Notes under the pieces: generated by a model
What the model was told of the DNA's origin: nothing
What the model saw: only the letters and a program-made list of their open reading frames with translations
Databases searched by the model: none
Assembly: GCF_007570825.1 (NCBI RefSeq)
Contig: NZ_SUNB01000001.1
Location: 1,674,001 to 1,738,000 of the forward strand
DNA: 64,000 bases
Direction: 5' to 3'
Source: Pleionea sediminis
Lineage (GTDB): Bacteria; Pseudomonadota; Gammaproteobacteria; Enterobacterales; Kangiellaceae
Shown here: positions 1 to 7,947 of the stretch, piece after piece
Layout: the number at the start of each line of letters is the position of its first letter
Position numbering within the stretch: position 1 is the first letter of the stretch
Translations under genes and position numbers: made by a program

Positions 1-217
1 TCTGAATTGGTAAGATTTGGAAAATCGAAGTGATAGCGTTCTCACATCCGTGAATAGATATAAGCATGTATTTTCAATAGGATGGAAGTGCTCCAGCTTA
101 CTATAAATATCAAGGGCTTAACGTATTGATTAAATATTAATCATTTTTCTGTTATTAAAATGGAAATTGTGATACCTTTTCGCATCATTGTATCGCTTAT
201 AGAGATTTTTGAAAGCC

Positions 218-2545
218 ATGAGTTTTACTTATCCCGAGGGGCCTCAATCTGTCCCGTCTGACCTGACTAAACCTACCTCAAGTTATCGCAAGCACGCTTG
301 GCTCGCAGTTATGGGGCTACTGGTGTTTGTTGCTGTTTACTTTGCTTTAGCAGGGTGGTTTTCTTGGAGTGCTTATCAGATTATTTACGAAACAGTTCAG
401 GGACTTAGAGAGCCTTTATTGGGTTATCTAGTTGGTGGATGCTCGGCATTTCTCGGCTTGTTCATGATTAAGGCGTTGTTTTTTATCAAGCACAGCGGCG
501 AAATTAACCATCTAGAAGTTACTCAGGAGTCGGAACCTCAGTTATTTGACTTTTTGCATAAACTTGCGGACGAAGCGGGTGCGCCTCGTCCGCATCGAGT
601 ATATTTATCCAACACGGTTAATGCCTGTGTTTTTTATGATTTATCGATTCTGAATTTTTTCTTTTCCTCGAAAAAGAATCTGGAAATTGGTTTGCCATTA
701 ATTAATTCCTTATCACTTGGTGAGTTGAAAGCTGTGCTAGCTCATGAGTTCGGTCACTTTGCGCAAAAATCGATGTCGGTAGGTCGTTGGGTTTATATTG
801 CACAGCAAATTGCGGGACACATTATTGCGAAAAGAGACTTTCTGGATTCTATTTTAAAAGGTATTTCTAATATCGATCTTCGCGTTGCCTGGATAGGTTG
901 GATCATGCGTTTGATTGTGTGGTCGATTCGCTCATTGATGGATTCACTGTTTTCAGTCGTAGTTATCGCCCAAAGAGCGTTAACGCGAGAAATGGAGTTT
1001 CAGGCAGATCTGGTGGCTGTTTCGATTACTGGGAGTGATGCGTTAGTTCATGCGCTCCATAAGTTGCAGGCTGCTGACGACGCATGGCATCGAACGTTAG
1101 ATTTTGCAAATTCAGAAATAGCCGCTGGACGCTCGATTAAAAACTTATTTAAAGTTCAATCTAAAGTGGCTCAGAAAATGCGAGTGATTCTTGACGATCC
1201 TACCTATGGTTCGGTGGAAGATATTCCGTGTGACTCGCCAGAAAATCATCGTGTCTTTAAAGATCAATTGGGTCAACCACCAAAGATGTGGGCAACTCAT
1301 CCCGAAAATAAAGAGCGAGAAGAAAATGCAAAGCGTATTTATATTGCTGCACCAATCAATAATGATGCTTCTTGGGTTGTATTTAAAGATGCTGAAAAAT
1401 TGCAATGTGATGCGACAGAGCACATGTTAGCGAATCTCGAAGTTAAGCAACATGATTTAGAAGAAACTTTGAAGAACCTTGATAGTTATTATGGCGCGAG
1501 ATTTTTAAATCCGAATTACAAAGGCGCTTATCTAGGTCGACAGTTAACTCGGCATGTAAATGATGTTAATGAGTTATTCGATCTATCGAAAATTAAGGAT
1601 CTGGATAAAACGATCAAGTCTATTTATACATCGCAACTCCGTAACGATTTAAAGCGATTAAGAAATGCCCATGAGGAGCTTAGTTGCTTGATTGGATTGA
1701 AAGAGGGCTTTTTAAAAGCAGAAGGTGGTGTTATTCGTCACAATGGCAAAGAGTATAAGCGCAAAGAACTTTCCGATGTAATTGATAATCAACGGAAGAT
1801 TGTTAATGAATTAGAAAATAATGTGCATATGAATGATAAAAAATGTCGTTCAGCACATATTAAGGCCGCTGAATCTATGGGTGGTGATTGGTCAGCTTAT
1901 TTAAAGGGATTACTGCATGTATTGCATTATGCTGAGCATAGTGTTGCTGAAGTTAATGATGTTCGAGGGTTATTGAATAATGTTGTTGCTGTGGCATTAG
2001 CTGATGGCCAGGTAAGTTCTCGAGAGCTTAAGAAATTAATCAGTACCGGTACAGAAGTTTGTCAGGTATTGAGAAATGTATATTTCGAAGCGAGCCATTT
2101 GCAGTTAGATAATAGCTTACTGAAACGTTTGTCAATTAACTCTTGGGCTGAGGCTATGGGTGAATTTACGTTACCAAATCCTGATCGAAATAATATTAAT
2201 GATTGGATGCAAGCCATCGATAATTGGTTGGATGCGGCAGTCGCTGCGCTATCTGCACTACGGACAGAAACATTGGAGCAATTGCTAACTACGGAGTCTT
2301 ACATTGGCCATAAATACCAACAAACAGAAAACATACCTATGAATTATGGTATTTCATCTGTTCCGTCCGAATATACTCGGTTGCTACCTGGGAATGAACG
2401 CAAATTACAGACTAAGTTAGGTTTATGGGATCGTTTCCATACAGCGGATGGTGTTTTAGGTGCATTACTTCGTTTTACAGTAGCCGGAGGTATTGTAGGA
2501 GGCGTTCTGTGGTATAGCTTTATGTTGCTCTGGTTAAAAGTTTAA
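218..2545 (+). CDS. M48 family membrane metallopeptidase, large form
   Basis: Probable zinc-dependent membrane protease of the M48 (HtpX/Ste24) superfamily. The zinc motif HEFGH lies near residue 176, and the third-ligand Glu is in the later MEFQAD motif near residue 260. Two hydrophobic helices lie in the first 95 residues and another is at the extreme C-terminus, so the catalytic domain should be membrane anchored. At about 775 residues it is more than twice the length of HtpX. The central and C-terminal parts are helical with a coiled-coil look and match nothing I recognise, apart from a TerB-like stretch (ALADGQVSSRELKKL). A TTG at 209 lies in frame upstream of the ATG at 218; neither has a strong ribosome site. 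Substrate unknown. The family call is firm. Confidence 0.88.
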   Translation: MSFTYPEGPQSVPSDLTKPTSSYRKHAWLAVMGLLVFVAVYFALAGWFSWSAYQIIYETVQGLREPLLGYLVGGCSAFLGLFMIKALFFIKHSGEINHLEVTQESEPQLFDFLHKLADEAGAPRPHRVYLSNTVNACVFYDLSILNFFFSSKKNLEIGLPLINSLSLGELKAVLAHEFGHFAQKSMSVGRWVYIAQQIAGHIIAKRDFLDSILKGISNIDLRVAWIGWIMRLIVWSIRSLMDSLFSVVVIAQRALTREMEFQADLVAVSITGSDALVHALHKLQAADDAWHRTLDFANSEIAAGRSIKNLFKVQSKVAQKMRVILDDPTYGSVEDIPCDSPENHRVFKDQLGQPPKMWATHPENKEREENAKRIYIAAPINNDASWVVFKDAEKLQCDATEHMLANLEVKQHDLEETLKNLDSYYGARFLNPNYKGAYLGRQLTRHVNDVNELFDLSKIKDLDKTIKSIYTSQLRNDLKRLRNAHEELSCLIGLKEGFLKAEGGVIRHNGKEYKRKELSDVIDNQRKIVNELENNVHMNDKKCRSAHIKAAESMGGDWSAYLKGLLHVLHYAEHSVAEVNDVRGLLNNVVAVALADGQVSSRELKKLISTGTEVCQVLRNVYFEASHLQLDNSLLKRLSINSWAEAMGEFTLPNPDRNNINDWMQAIDNWLDAAVAALSALRTETLEQLLTTESYIGHKYQQTENIPMNYGISSVPSEYTRLLPGNERKLQTKLGLWDRFHTADGVLGALLRFTVAGGIVGGVLWYSFMLLWLKV

Positions 2546-2587
2546 ATTAATGGTTAGCGAATTCATATAGAGCAACGTTAAATTAAT

Positions 2588-2621
2588 ATTTGCCTGTTAA
2601 ACCTGAGTTTGTCAGGCAAAT
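2588..2621. terminator. Bidirectional hairpin between convergent genes
   Basis: A perfect 9-bp stem (ATTTGCCTG/CAGGCAAAT) encloses a second 4-bp stem (AAAC/GTTT) with a CTGA tetraloop. It sits between the stop codons of the M48 protease and the convergent phosphatase gene. The flanks are AT-rich but have no long T run, so terminator strength is uncertain. Confidence 0.6.
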
Positions 2622-2646
2622 AGAAACCAAAATATCTACGCTTTTC

Positions 2647-3147
2647 TCACTTCGATGCATAGTTCTTAGGGCAATCAAAAAAGACCAGTTTATTTTCGAA
2701 TTGAGTAATATCTTGCCAACTAATAGATTCACACTGAATTTTTACGATACCGCAGGTTGGAATATTGATTAGTTGGTTGTTTGTTAATTGATTTACGACT
2801 TCTGTAAATGCCGGGTTATGTCCGACAAGTAGAATTCTTTGATAGGAGTCGCTGATACTTTGTATAAACCGGATAATATCTGAATCATCAAAGGTATATA
2901 GCTGTTCACGAAACTCTAAATTTGATGCTGAGATCTTGGCATGTTCTAGAATATTTTCTATGGTTTGTGTTGCTCGAACAGAAGTTGAAGCACATATTAA
3001 TTCCGCTTCTTTAAATACATTAGAGTTATGTTCAGCTATGAGCTGAGTACTTTTCTTACCTCTTTTGGAAAGAGGACGGTGTTTATCATCTAAGGAAGGG
3101 AAATCCCAAGAAGACTTCGCGTGCCGTAAAAGAGAAAGGTATTTCAT
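2647..3147 (-). CDS. sixA: SixA-type histidine phosphatase
   Basis: Small histidine-phosphatase-superfamily protein like SixA, which dephosphorylates phosphohistidine on HPt domains or the PTS protein NPr. The N-terminal LLRHAKSSW carries the phospho-accepting RH motif, and the later VGHNPA supplies the second catalytic His. The length of about 166 residues fits SixA-like proteins, which lack the larger cap of phosphoglycerate mutases. The start at 3147 places RHAK eight residues in, as usual for the family; an ATG 12 bases upstream is possible. It converges on the M48 gene. The true substrate cannot be told from sequence. Confidence 0.85.
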   Translation of the reverse strand: MKYLSLLRHAKSSWDFPSLDDKHRPLSKRGKKSTQLIAEHNSNVFKEAELICASTSVRATQTIENILEHAKISASNLEFREQLYTFDDSDIIRFIQSISDSYQRILLVGHNPAFTEVVNQLTNNQLINIPTCGIVKIQCESISWQDITQFENKLVFFDCPKNYASK

Positions 3148-3326
3148 GCTAGTCTGCATCCAACATTTTATAGAAATACTACTAATTTTATACTCGTTAT
3201 TTTACATGGGTAGTATAACTTATATAGCCTACTTTTATTTCACACTCATTTTTATGTATCCAAAAACAAAGTGCTTACGTAAAACCGTGGTAGTCAGTAT
3301 TGAATATTAATAGCTGGAGATAATTG

Positions 3327-3818
3327 TTGAATAAACCACTGGTACGAAATATTCTAGGATTGTTCGGTTGGCTCATACTATGTTTTGCCGCCTCTTTTCT
3401 AGGCGCTATTGGATCTTTAAATGCTCCAACTTTTTATGGTCAACTGATGCAACCTGATTGGTCGCCTCCAACATGGGTCTTCGGTCCTGTCTGGACGCTT
3501 CTTTATACTTTAATGGCTATTGCTGCATGGCAAATCTGGCGTAATGGTGGTTTTAAAGAAAATAAACTGGCTTTAATACTGTTTTTGGTACAGCTGGTCT
3601 TAAATGCACTATGGAGTTGGATTTTCTTCTCGTGGCAAATGGGTGGGTTTGCATTTTTTGAGATAGTAGCTTTAGCTGGGTTTATCATTGCGACCATCTT
3701 AGCATTCTACGAAAAAAGTCGCTGGGCAAGTCTGTTGTTAGTACCTTACGTATTATGGGTAGCCTTTGCCGCATTTTTGAACTTTACTCTTTGGACGATG
3801 AATCCTGAAATTCTATAA
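3327..3818 (+). CDS. tspO: TspO/MBR family tryptophan-rich membrane protein
   Basis: Five-helix membrane protein of the TspO/peripheral benzodiazepine receptor family, which binds porphyrins and other tetrapyrroles. Family hallmarks are visible: a proline/tryptophan-rich first loop (QPDWSPPTWVFGPVW), the LNALWSWIFF segment in helix 3 and LNFTLW near the end. There is no ATG at the right place. Two TTG codons occur in tandem at 3324 and 3327, and the GGAGA at 3316-3320 is spaced best (six bases) for 3327. The gene stands alone, downstream of the divergent phosphatase. Function in this organism is unknown; in other bacteria TspO affects porphyrin export or degradation and stress responses. Confidence 0.9.
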   Translation: MNKPLVRNILGLFGWLILCFAASFLGAIGSLNAPTFYGQLMQPDWSPPTWVFGPVWTLLYTLMAIAAWQIWRNGGFKENKLALILFLVQLVLNALWSWIFFSWQMGGFAFFEIVALAGFIIATILAFYEKSRWASLLLVPYVLWVAFAAFLNFTLWTMNPEIL

Positions 3819-3987
3819 AAAAATGATTGAAAAAATAATTATTAGTTGAGTGTCAAATAGTTAGGTTTTGACTTCAGTGAATATTGCCGATAGATATAAA
3901 ATTCTCACCATCGGAAGCTTATGGTATAGCATGCGATGTTAAATGGATAATTGCAAAGGAAAATGTTTTTATAAAGGATATTTAATT

Positions 3988-4446
3988 ATGTTTACATTAA
4001 AATTTTCCCGGTTTATTACTTTCATGACTTTAGGTGTTGGACTTTTTTACGTTCACAACGTTTTAAAAGAACTCATTTATCTGCATCGTTTAGTTGAAAT
4101 TTATCAAGAAAATTTACAATTTATAGATGTATATTTTGAATTAATTGATCAAACGCCGTTAACTGTTAGCCCTTTGATAGTTTTTTTAGCAACTTTATTC
4201 GTTATGAATAGCGCAATCAAAATCTATAAAAGAAAAGCGCCTAAAGTTGATCCCAATGTTTCTTTTCAAGAGGCCTATGAAAAAGCAAGGACCATGATAA
4301 TGAACCCGATGTGGATTCATGAGTATTCAAAACTTTATAAAATTGAAAAAAATGACATTGAAAACCTAATTGAAGAGCGAAAGTTACGTACCTATCGTTA
4401 CGCGGGTTGGCTCTTTGTCAGTGACTCAAACCAAAAATTCGATTAA
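3988..4446 (+). CDS. Uncharacterised two-helix membrane protein
   Basis: I do not recognise this protein. Starting at 3988, it has a hydrophobic helix near residues 8-25, a second near 65-80, and a basic cytoplasmic-looking tail of about 70 residues rich in Lys, Glu and Tyr. The start was chosen because AAGGA lies nine bases upstream of that ATG; an in-frame ATG at 3943 would add 15 polar residues. The tail ends in a pattern (IENLIEERKLRTYRYAGWLFV) that could be a small helix-turn-helix or winged fold, but this is only an impression. The surrounding DNA is AT-rich. Confidence 0.6.
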   Translation: MFTLKFSRFITFMTLGVGLFYVHNVLKELIYLHRLVEIYQENLQFIDVYFELIDQTPLTVSPLIVFLATLFVMNSAIKIYKRKAPKVDPNVSFQEAYEKARTMIMNPMWIHEYSKLYKIEKNDIENLIEERKLRTYRYAGWLFVSDSNQKFD

Positions 4447-4570
4447 ATGAACTAAAGATTAATTGATCAGATATATAAGAATTAAATGACGAATATTTGT
4501 ATTATTGATTTATGCGTATTTATTAGATTTTGAGCACCCTTTGCGGTAGATTGGTCGTTGGTTTTCACTG

Positions 4571-4831
4571 ATGATGAGTTTGAAATTGAATTCCGCTGAT
4601 GAATCCAGAGTTATCGAAATGGCTTGGGAAGATAGAACACCTTTTGAGGCTATAGAACGGTTGTATGGTTTGACTCAAGACCAGGTAATTCGTTTGATGC
4701 GTCAAAAATTAAAAAAGAGTAGTTTCAAATTATGGCGAAGTCGAGTTTCAGGAAGAAAAACAAAGCATTTAAAGTTGCGTAGTCCTCAAGTAGCTAGAGG
4801 GTATTGCCCGACTCAATATAAACAAAGATAA
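4571..4831 (+). CDS. TIGR03643/DUF2805 family small protein
   Basis: Small conserved protein of unknown function found widely in Proteobacteria and Bacteroidetes. The characteristic run is EMAWEDRTPFEAIE, then a helix-turn-helix-like IRLMRQKLKKSSFKLW and the basic SGRKTKH. The highly basic C-terminus and the short predicted helices suggest nucleic-acid binding, but no function is established. The start is at the first of two adjacent ATG codons; either could be used, and no ribosome site is obvious. Confidence 0.75.
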   Translation: MMSLKLNSADESRVIEMAWEDRTPFEAIERLYGLTQDQVIRLMRQKLKKSSFKLWRSRVSGRKTKHLKLRSPQVARGYCPTQYKQR

Positions 4832-5347
4832 AGTTCTTGATTGTGACAGCTTTATAGTTTTTCATCTTGTGTAAAAAATCCGTTGCTTTAAGAATGTGAG
4901 GTAGAATGAATAGTTTGCGAAGCAATGTCGATAGAGTCTTTTTCACAGGTGTCTTTGCTAATACAATTAAATGAACTATTTTTTAGGAGAATATTTAGTT
5001 TAACTCCTAGGATTTCTATTCGCTGAATAATTGTCTTGTTAGTGGGAAAAAGAGTTTCTGTGAGAAAACATACCAGTAAAAAGAGTAAGCTGATCAACAA
5101 TAATTTATCGTAAATCTAAATGATTACAACTATTTAATCTGTCTTTTCAATATATTCCGAGTTACTTTTAAATCTTGCAAGATTCTCTATTAGTAAAAGG
5201 TTCGGCTAGCTATTCAATAATTTATTATTACTTTACGAGATGGCTATTGGTTTCCTTTTCATCCAATTTAGAGGCCAAACTTATGTTAAAAATAGGTATA
5301 CTAGGGCTTAAATTGAATGAACCGATAAAAATAAAGTTAAGAGTGCT
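4832..5347. other. Intergenic stretch without a recognised gene
   Basis: About 515 bases of AT-rich DNA between two plus-strand genes. Reading frames on both strands are short, begin with TTG or lack ribosome sites, and have no family signature. A minus-strand frame at 4888-5100 begins with a hydrophobic run and was judged unlikely. I see no RNA gene or strong hairpin. The segment could hold the promoter of the sulfotransferase-like gene that follows. Confidence 0.4.
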
Positions 5348-6064
5348 ATGTCTAACGGATTGAAAAACTTAAAAGTTAATCGATTGTTTCAACCATTTAT
5401 CCCATTTTACAGCCGCTATCCTTTTAATAGTAAGGTATCATTTAACAGTGCTGATGACCGAGGCTGCATTGATTTTAGACTGTCATTTTTCTATAACAGA
5501 ATTCCTAAAGCGGCAAATTCAACCATTATGGGAACTTTAGCTAGTCTTGCCTTGGAAAGAGAGGTTACTTCTCGAGAAGCAAAGAAACTTTTTCGATACC
5601 CTTCATCACTGTCGCGGAAAGAAGTTGAGGAATTTGAAAAACTTTATAAGTTTACGGTTGTAAGAGACCCTTATACCCGTGTTCTTTCCGCATTTTTAAA
5701 TAAAATCAAAGGTAAAAAAGAGAATGCGAATGTTGAATTTGCAGACTTTATTCAATCATTAGAGTCAGGATTATTATATAAGAATGCTCATTGGGCACCT
5801 CAAGCTTCTTTATTATTGATTCCAATCGATAAGTTTGACTTTATAGGAAAAACAGAGAACCTGGAGCATGACTTAAATTTCATATTAATGGAGTTGAACT
5901 TACCTCATTCTGAAGGGGTGATCAGAAATACCTTAGTTCATGCAACCAATGCCAATGAGAAGTTGAAAAAATATTACTCACCTGAGTTAGCACAACGTGT
6001 TTATAAACTGTATAAAAATGATTTTGAGTTGTTTGATTACGACCATATGTATTTAATTGATTAG
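5348..6064 (+). CDS. Sulfotransferase family 2-like protein
   Basis: Probable PAPS-dependent sulfotransferase of the carbohydrate (family 2) type. The phosphosulfate loop is RIPKAANSTI at residues 51-60, matching the PK-xx-xST pattern. The 3'-phosphate site is VVRDPYTRVLSAF starting near residue 104. The length of 238 fits a minimal single-domain enzyme. No signal peptide or membrane anchor is seen, so it would act in the cytoplasm. An AAGAG stretch lies nine bases upstream of the ATG. It has no obvious operon partners, so the acceptor (glycan, lipid or metabolite) is unknown. The fold call is good; activity is inferred. Confidence 0.78.
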   Translation: MSNGLKNLKVNRLFQPFIPFYSRYPFNSKVSFNSADDRGCIDFRLSFFYNRIPKAANSTIMGTLASLALEREVTSREAKKLFRYPSSLSRKEVEEFEKLYKFTVVRDPYTRVLSAFLNKIKGKKENANVEFADFIQSLESGLLYKNAHWAPQASLLLIPIDKFDFIGKTENLEHDLNFILMELNLPHSEGVIRNTLVHATNANEKLKKYYSPELAQRVYKLYKNDFELFDYDHMYLID

Positions 6065-6161
6065 GATTGTTAATATTTTAATGTGATCGTTCAGTTTCGA
6101 TATCCGACAAAGTATTTTCTAACCAGTGTTAAATTTTAGAACTGAATAAAGGAACAAAGTT

Positions 6162-7295
6162 ATGATTCATCGATATACGTTACATAGGTTGGCATCAATT
6201 CTTAGTCTCTTTTTGTGTTTTAATGCTGGTGCTACAGAGAATAAATATGAATTGAAAAAAGTGATTTCAGGGATAAATGTTCCTTGGGGTATGGTGCAAT
6301 TACCTGATGGTAACTTTTTAGTAACTGAGCGCTCTGGTAAGTTGTTTATTGCTGATCCAAAAGAAAATAAACTAGCTTTAGTCAAAGGTGTGCCCGAAGT
6401 TGACACAGGAGGTCAAGGTGGGTTGTTGGATGTTGAATTGCACCCTAATTACACAAAAAACAACTACATTTATCTATCTTACTCGAGTGATGAAGGTGAA
6501 GGGTGGGGAGCTCATACAGCCATTCTTAGAGCTAAGTTGCAAGACAATGAATTAACGGAATCTAAAGTTTTATACAAAGGATCACCTAATACACAAGGTG
6601 GTCGGCATTTTGGAAGTCGACTTGAGTTCGACAAAAAAGGGTATCTATTTTTCTCTATAGGCGACCGTGGAGCACGCGATGAGTTTCCTCAGGATATTAC
6701 CCAAGACGCAGGTAAAGTCTATCGTATAAAAGATGATGGAAGTATTCCCAAAGATAATCCTTTTGTTGGTAACTCGAAAGCTAAATCCGCGATTTACTCA
6801 TTCGGGCATCGTAATCCTCAAGGGATGGCTTTGAATCCTGATACTGGTGATATTTGGATTCATGAACACGGTCCGCGTGGTGGTGATGAAGTTAATATTA
6901 TTGGAAAAGGGAAAAATTATGGTTGGCCGAAAATCACTTACGGTATCAATTATAGCGGAACCATTATTACAAAAGACACTCACCAAGAAGGAATGGAACA
7001 ACCCGTTCATTATTGGGATCCTTCTATTGCTCCTTCTGGTATGACTTTTGTAACAAGTGAGCAATATCCGGAATGGAAAGGGCATCTGCTGGTGGGATCA
7101 TTAAAATTTGGTTATCTGGTGTTGTGTAAGTTGGATGGTAATAAAGTTGTCGATACTGAAATATTATTTAAGGGCATCGGCCGAGCGCGAAACGTTAAAC
7201 AAATGGATGATGGTTATATTTACGTTGCGACGGAAGGTAATGGAATTATCCGAATAGAGCTGGCCACTAATGATAAAAAATCCAGTGATGATTAG
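6162..7295 (+). CDS. Exported PQQ-dependent aldose sugar dehydrogenase
   Basis: Soluble six-bladed beta-propeller sugar dehydrogenase of the glucose/sorbosone dehydrogenase family, like E. coli YliI (Asd). It oxidises aldoses with PQQ and passes electrons to an unknown acceptor. An N-terminal signal peptide (about 24 residues) ends near NAGA-TE, so the enzyme is periplasmic. The catalytic His is in GGRHFGSR at residue 149. Propeller signatures FGHRNPQGMALNP and HEHGPRGGDE follow. The length of 377 is typical. AAGGA upstream gives a good ribosome site. No PQQ synthesis genes are in the window, so PQQ may be made elsewhere or scavenged. It ends at a strong hairpin shared with the convergent lipoprotein gene. 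Confidence 0.9.
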   Translation: MIHRYTLHRLASILSLFLCFNAGATENKYELKKVISGINVPWGMVQLPDGNFLVTERSGKLFIADPKENKLALVKGVPEVDTGGQGGLLDVELHPNYTKNNYIYLSYSSDEGEGWGAHTAILRAKLQDNELTESKVLYKGSPNTQGGRHFGSRLEFDKKGYLFFSIGDRGARDEFPQDITQDAGKVYRIKDDGSIPKDNPFVGNSKAKSAIYSFGHRNPQGMALNPDTGDIWIHEHGPRGGDEVNIIGKGKNYGWPKITYGINYSGTIITKDTHQEGMEQPVHYWDPSIAPSGMTFVTSEQYPEWKGHLLVGSLKFGYLVLCKLDGNKVVDTEILFKGIGRARNVKQMDDGYIYVATEGNGIIRIELATNDKKSSDD

Positions 7296-7300
7296 TGCAT

Positions 7301-7332
7301 ATAATTAAGGCCTCATAAGAGGCCTTAATTAT
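7301..7332. terminator. Bidirectional terminator-like hairpin
   Basis: A perfect 14-bp stem with an ATAA loop lies between the sugar dehydrogenase stop (7295) and the stop of the convergent lipoprotein gene (7355). The outer pairs are A/T, so each strand ends in an AT-rich tail, as expected for a shared terminator. Confidence 0.8.
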
Positions 7333-7354
7333 AAGTTAAAGATAAATTTGGCTA

Positions 7355-7798
7355 TTACCCGTTAAAAGGACAGTCTTCTTTAGGCTTGGGTTTTGTATGA
7401 GGAGTTAACTCTTCAATTTGCTTAGGATCGTGCTTGGTGACTTCATATTCTGTTGGAACCAATGACCCATCATCGCCAAGCTTTGCATAAAAATACTTTT
7501 CTTCGCTAGCAATAATCGTGTAACCATTTTCATCTTCTTCCCAATTAAGACATGGACCGCCTTTGAGTAATGCCGTAATTTTAGTGCCATCAACGAGAAC
7601 ATAGGTGATAGGTTTTGAAGTTGGCGGCATGCCTCCTGGAACTACTGTGCCCGGCACAGGAGATGGAGAAGCAGCGTTAGATTGTTGGTCGTTTGATACG
7701 GACTCTTGGTTCTTGGAGGAATCGGAACAGCCGCCGAAAATTAAGCAACTCATTAACGAGATACAGGTTAATATTCTAAATCGAGCTCTTGAGTTCAT
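7355..7798 (-). CDS. Lipoprotein sharing a domain with the adjacent M6 protease
   Basis: Small secreted lipoprotein of about 147 residues. From the ATG at 7798 there is a lipoprotein signal peptide ending in the lipobox IFGGC (Cys24), then a Ser/Asn/Pro-rich linker and a C-terminal domain of about 75 residues. That domain aligns without gaps to the N-terminal region of the M6 protease encoded just upstream: both have W-E-E-D-x-N-G-Y-T and Y-x-Y-A-K-x-G-x-D-G-x-L-x-P-T, with 23 of 45 residues identical by hand count. The start was chosen because AGGA lies eight bases before it and it gives a clean lipobox; an upstream ATG at 7855 would add 19 residues. It is in the same direction as the protease and 150 bases downstream. 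A role in binding, anchoring or inhibiting the protease is an inference. Confidence 0.8.
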   Translation of the reverse strand: MNSRARFRILTCISLMSCLIFGGCSDSSKNQESVSNDQQSNAASPSPVPGTVVPGGMPPTSKPITYVLVDGTKITALLKGGPCLNWEEDENGYTIIASEEKYFYAKLGDDGSLVPTEYEVTKHDPKQIEELTPHTKPKPKEDCPFNG

Positions 7799-7947
7799 GT
7801 CAGCTATCCTCATGGATTTGTTCCAGACCTGCATAACAAACGCAGTTCTAAGCAAAGTGTTGGTTACAGCGATTTTATAGAAGTTTCCAGAGTTTGAGAT
7901 ATATCAAACTCTGGAAATGGTGTTATAAATGATAGTCGAAATAGCGA

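Noticed and set aside
1-33. Possible tail of an upstream gene, frame 1 ending with TGA at 31-33
   Set aside because: Only ten codons are visible, with no recognisable motif, so it cannot be distinguished from chance.
4888-5100. Minus-strand frame with a hydrophobic N-terminus
   Set aside because: Starts with TTG, has no ribosome site and no family pattern; composition fits AT-rich intergenic DNA.
5175-5363. Short plus-strand frame before the sulfotransferase-like gene
   Set aside because: Overlaps the start of a well-supported gene in another frame and has no ribosome site or conserved features.
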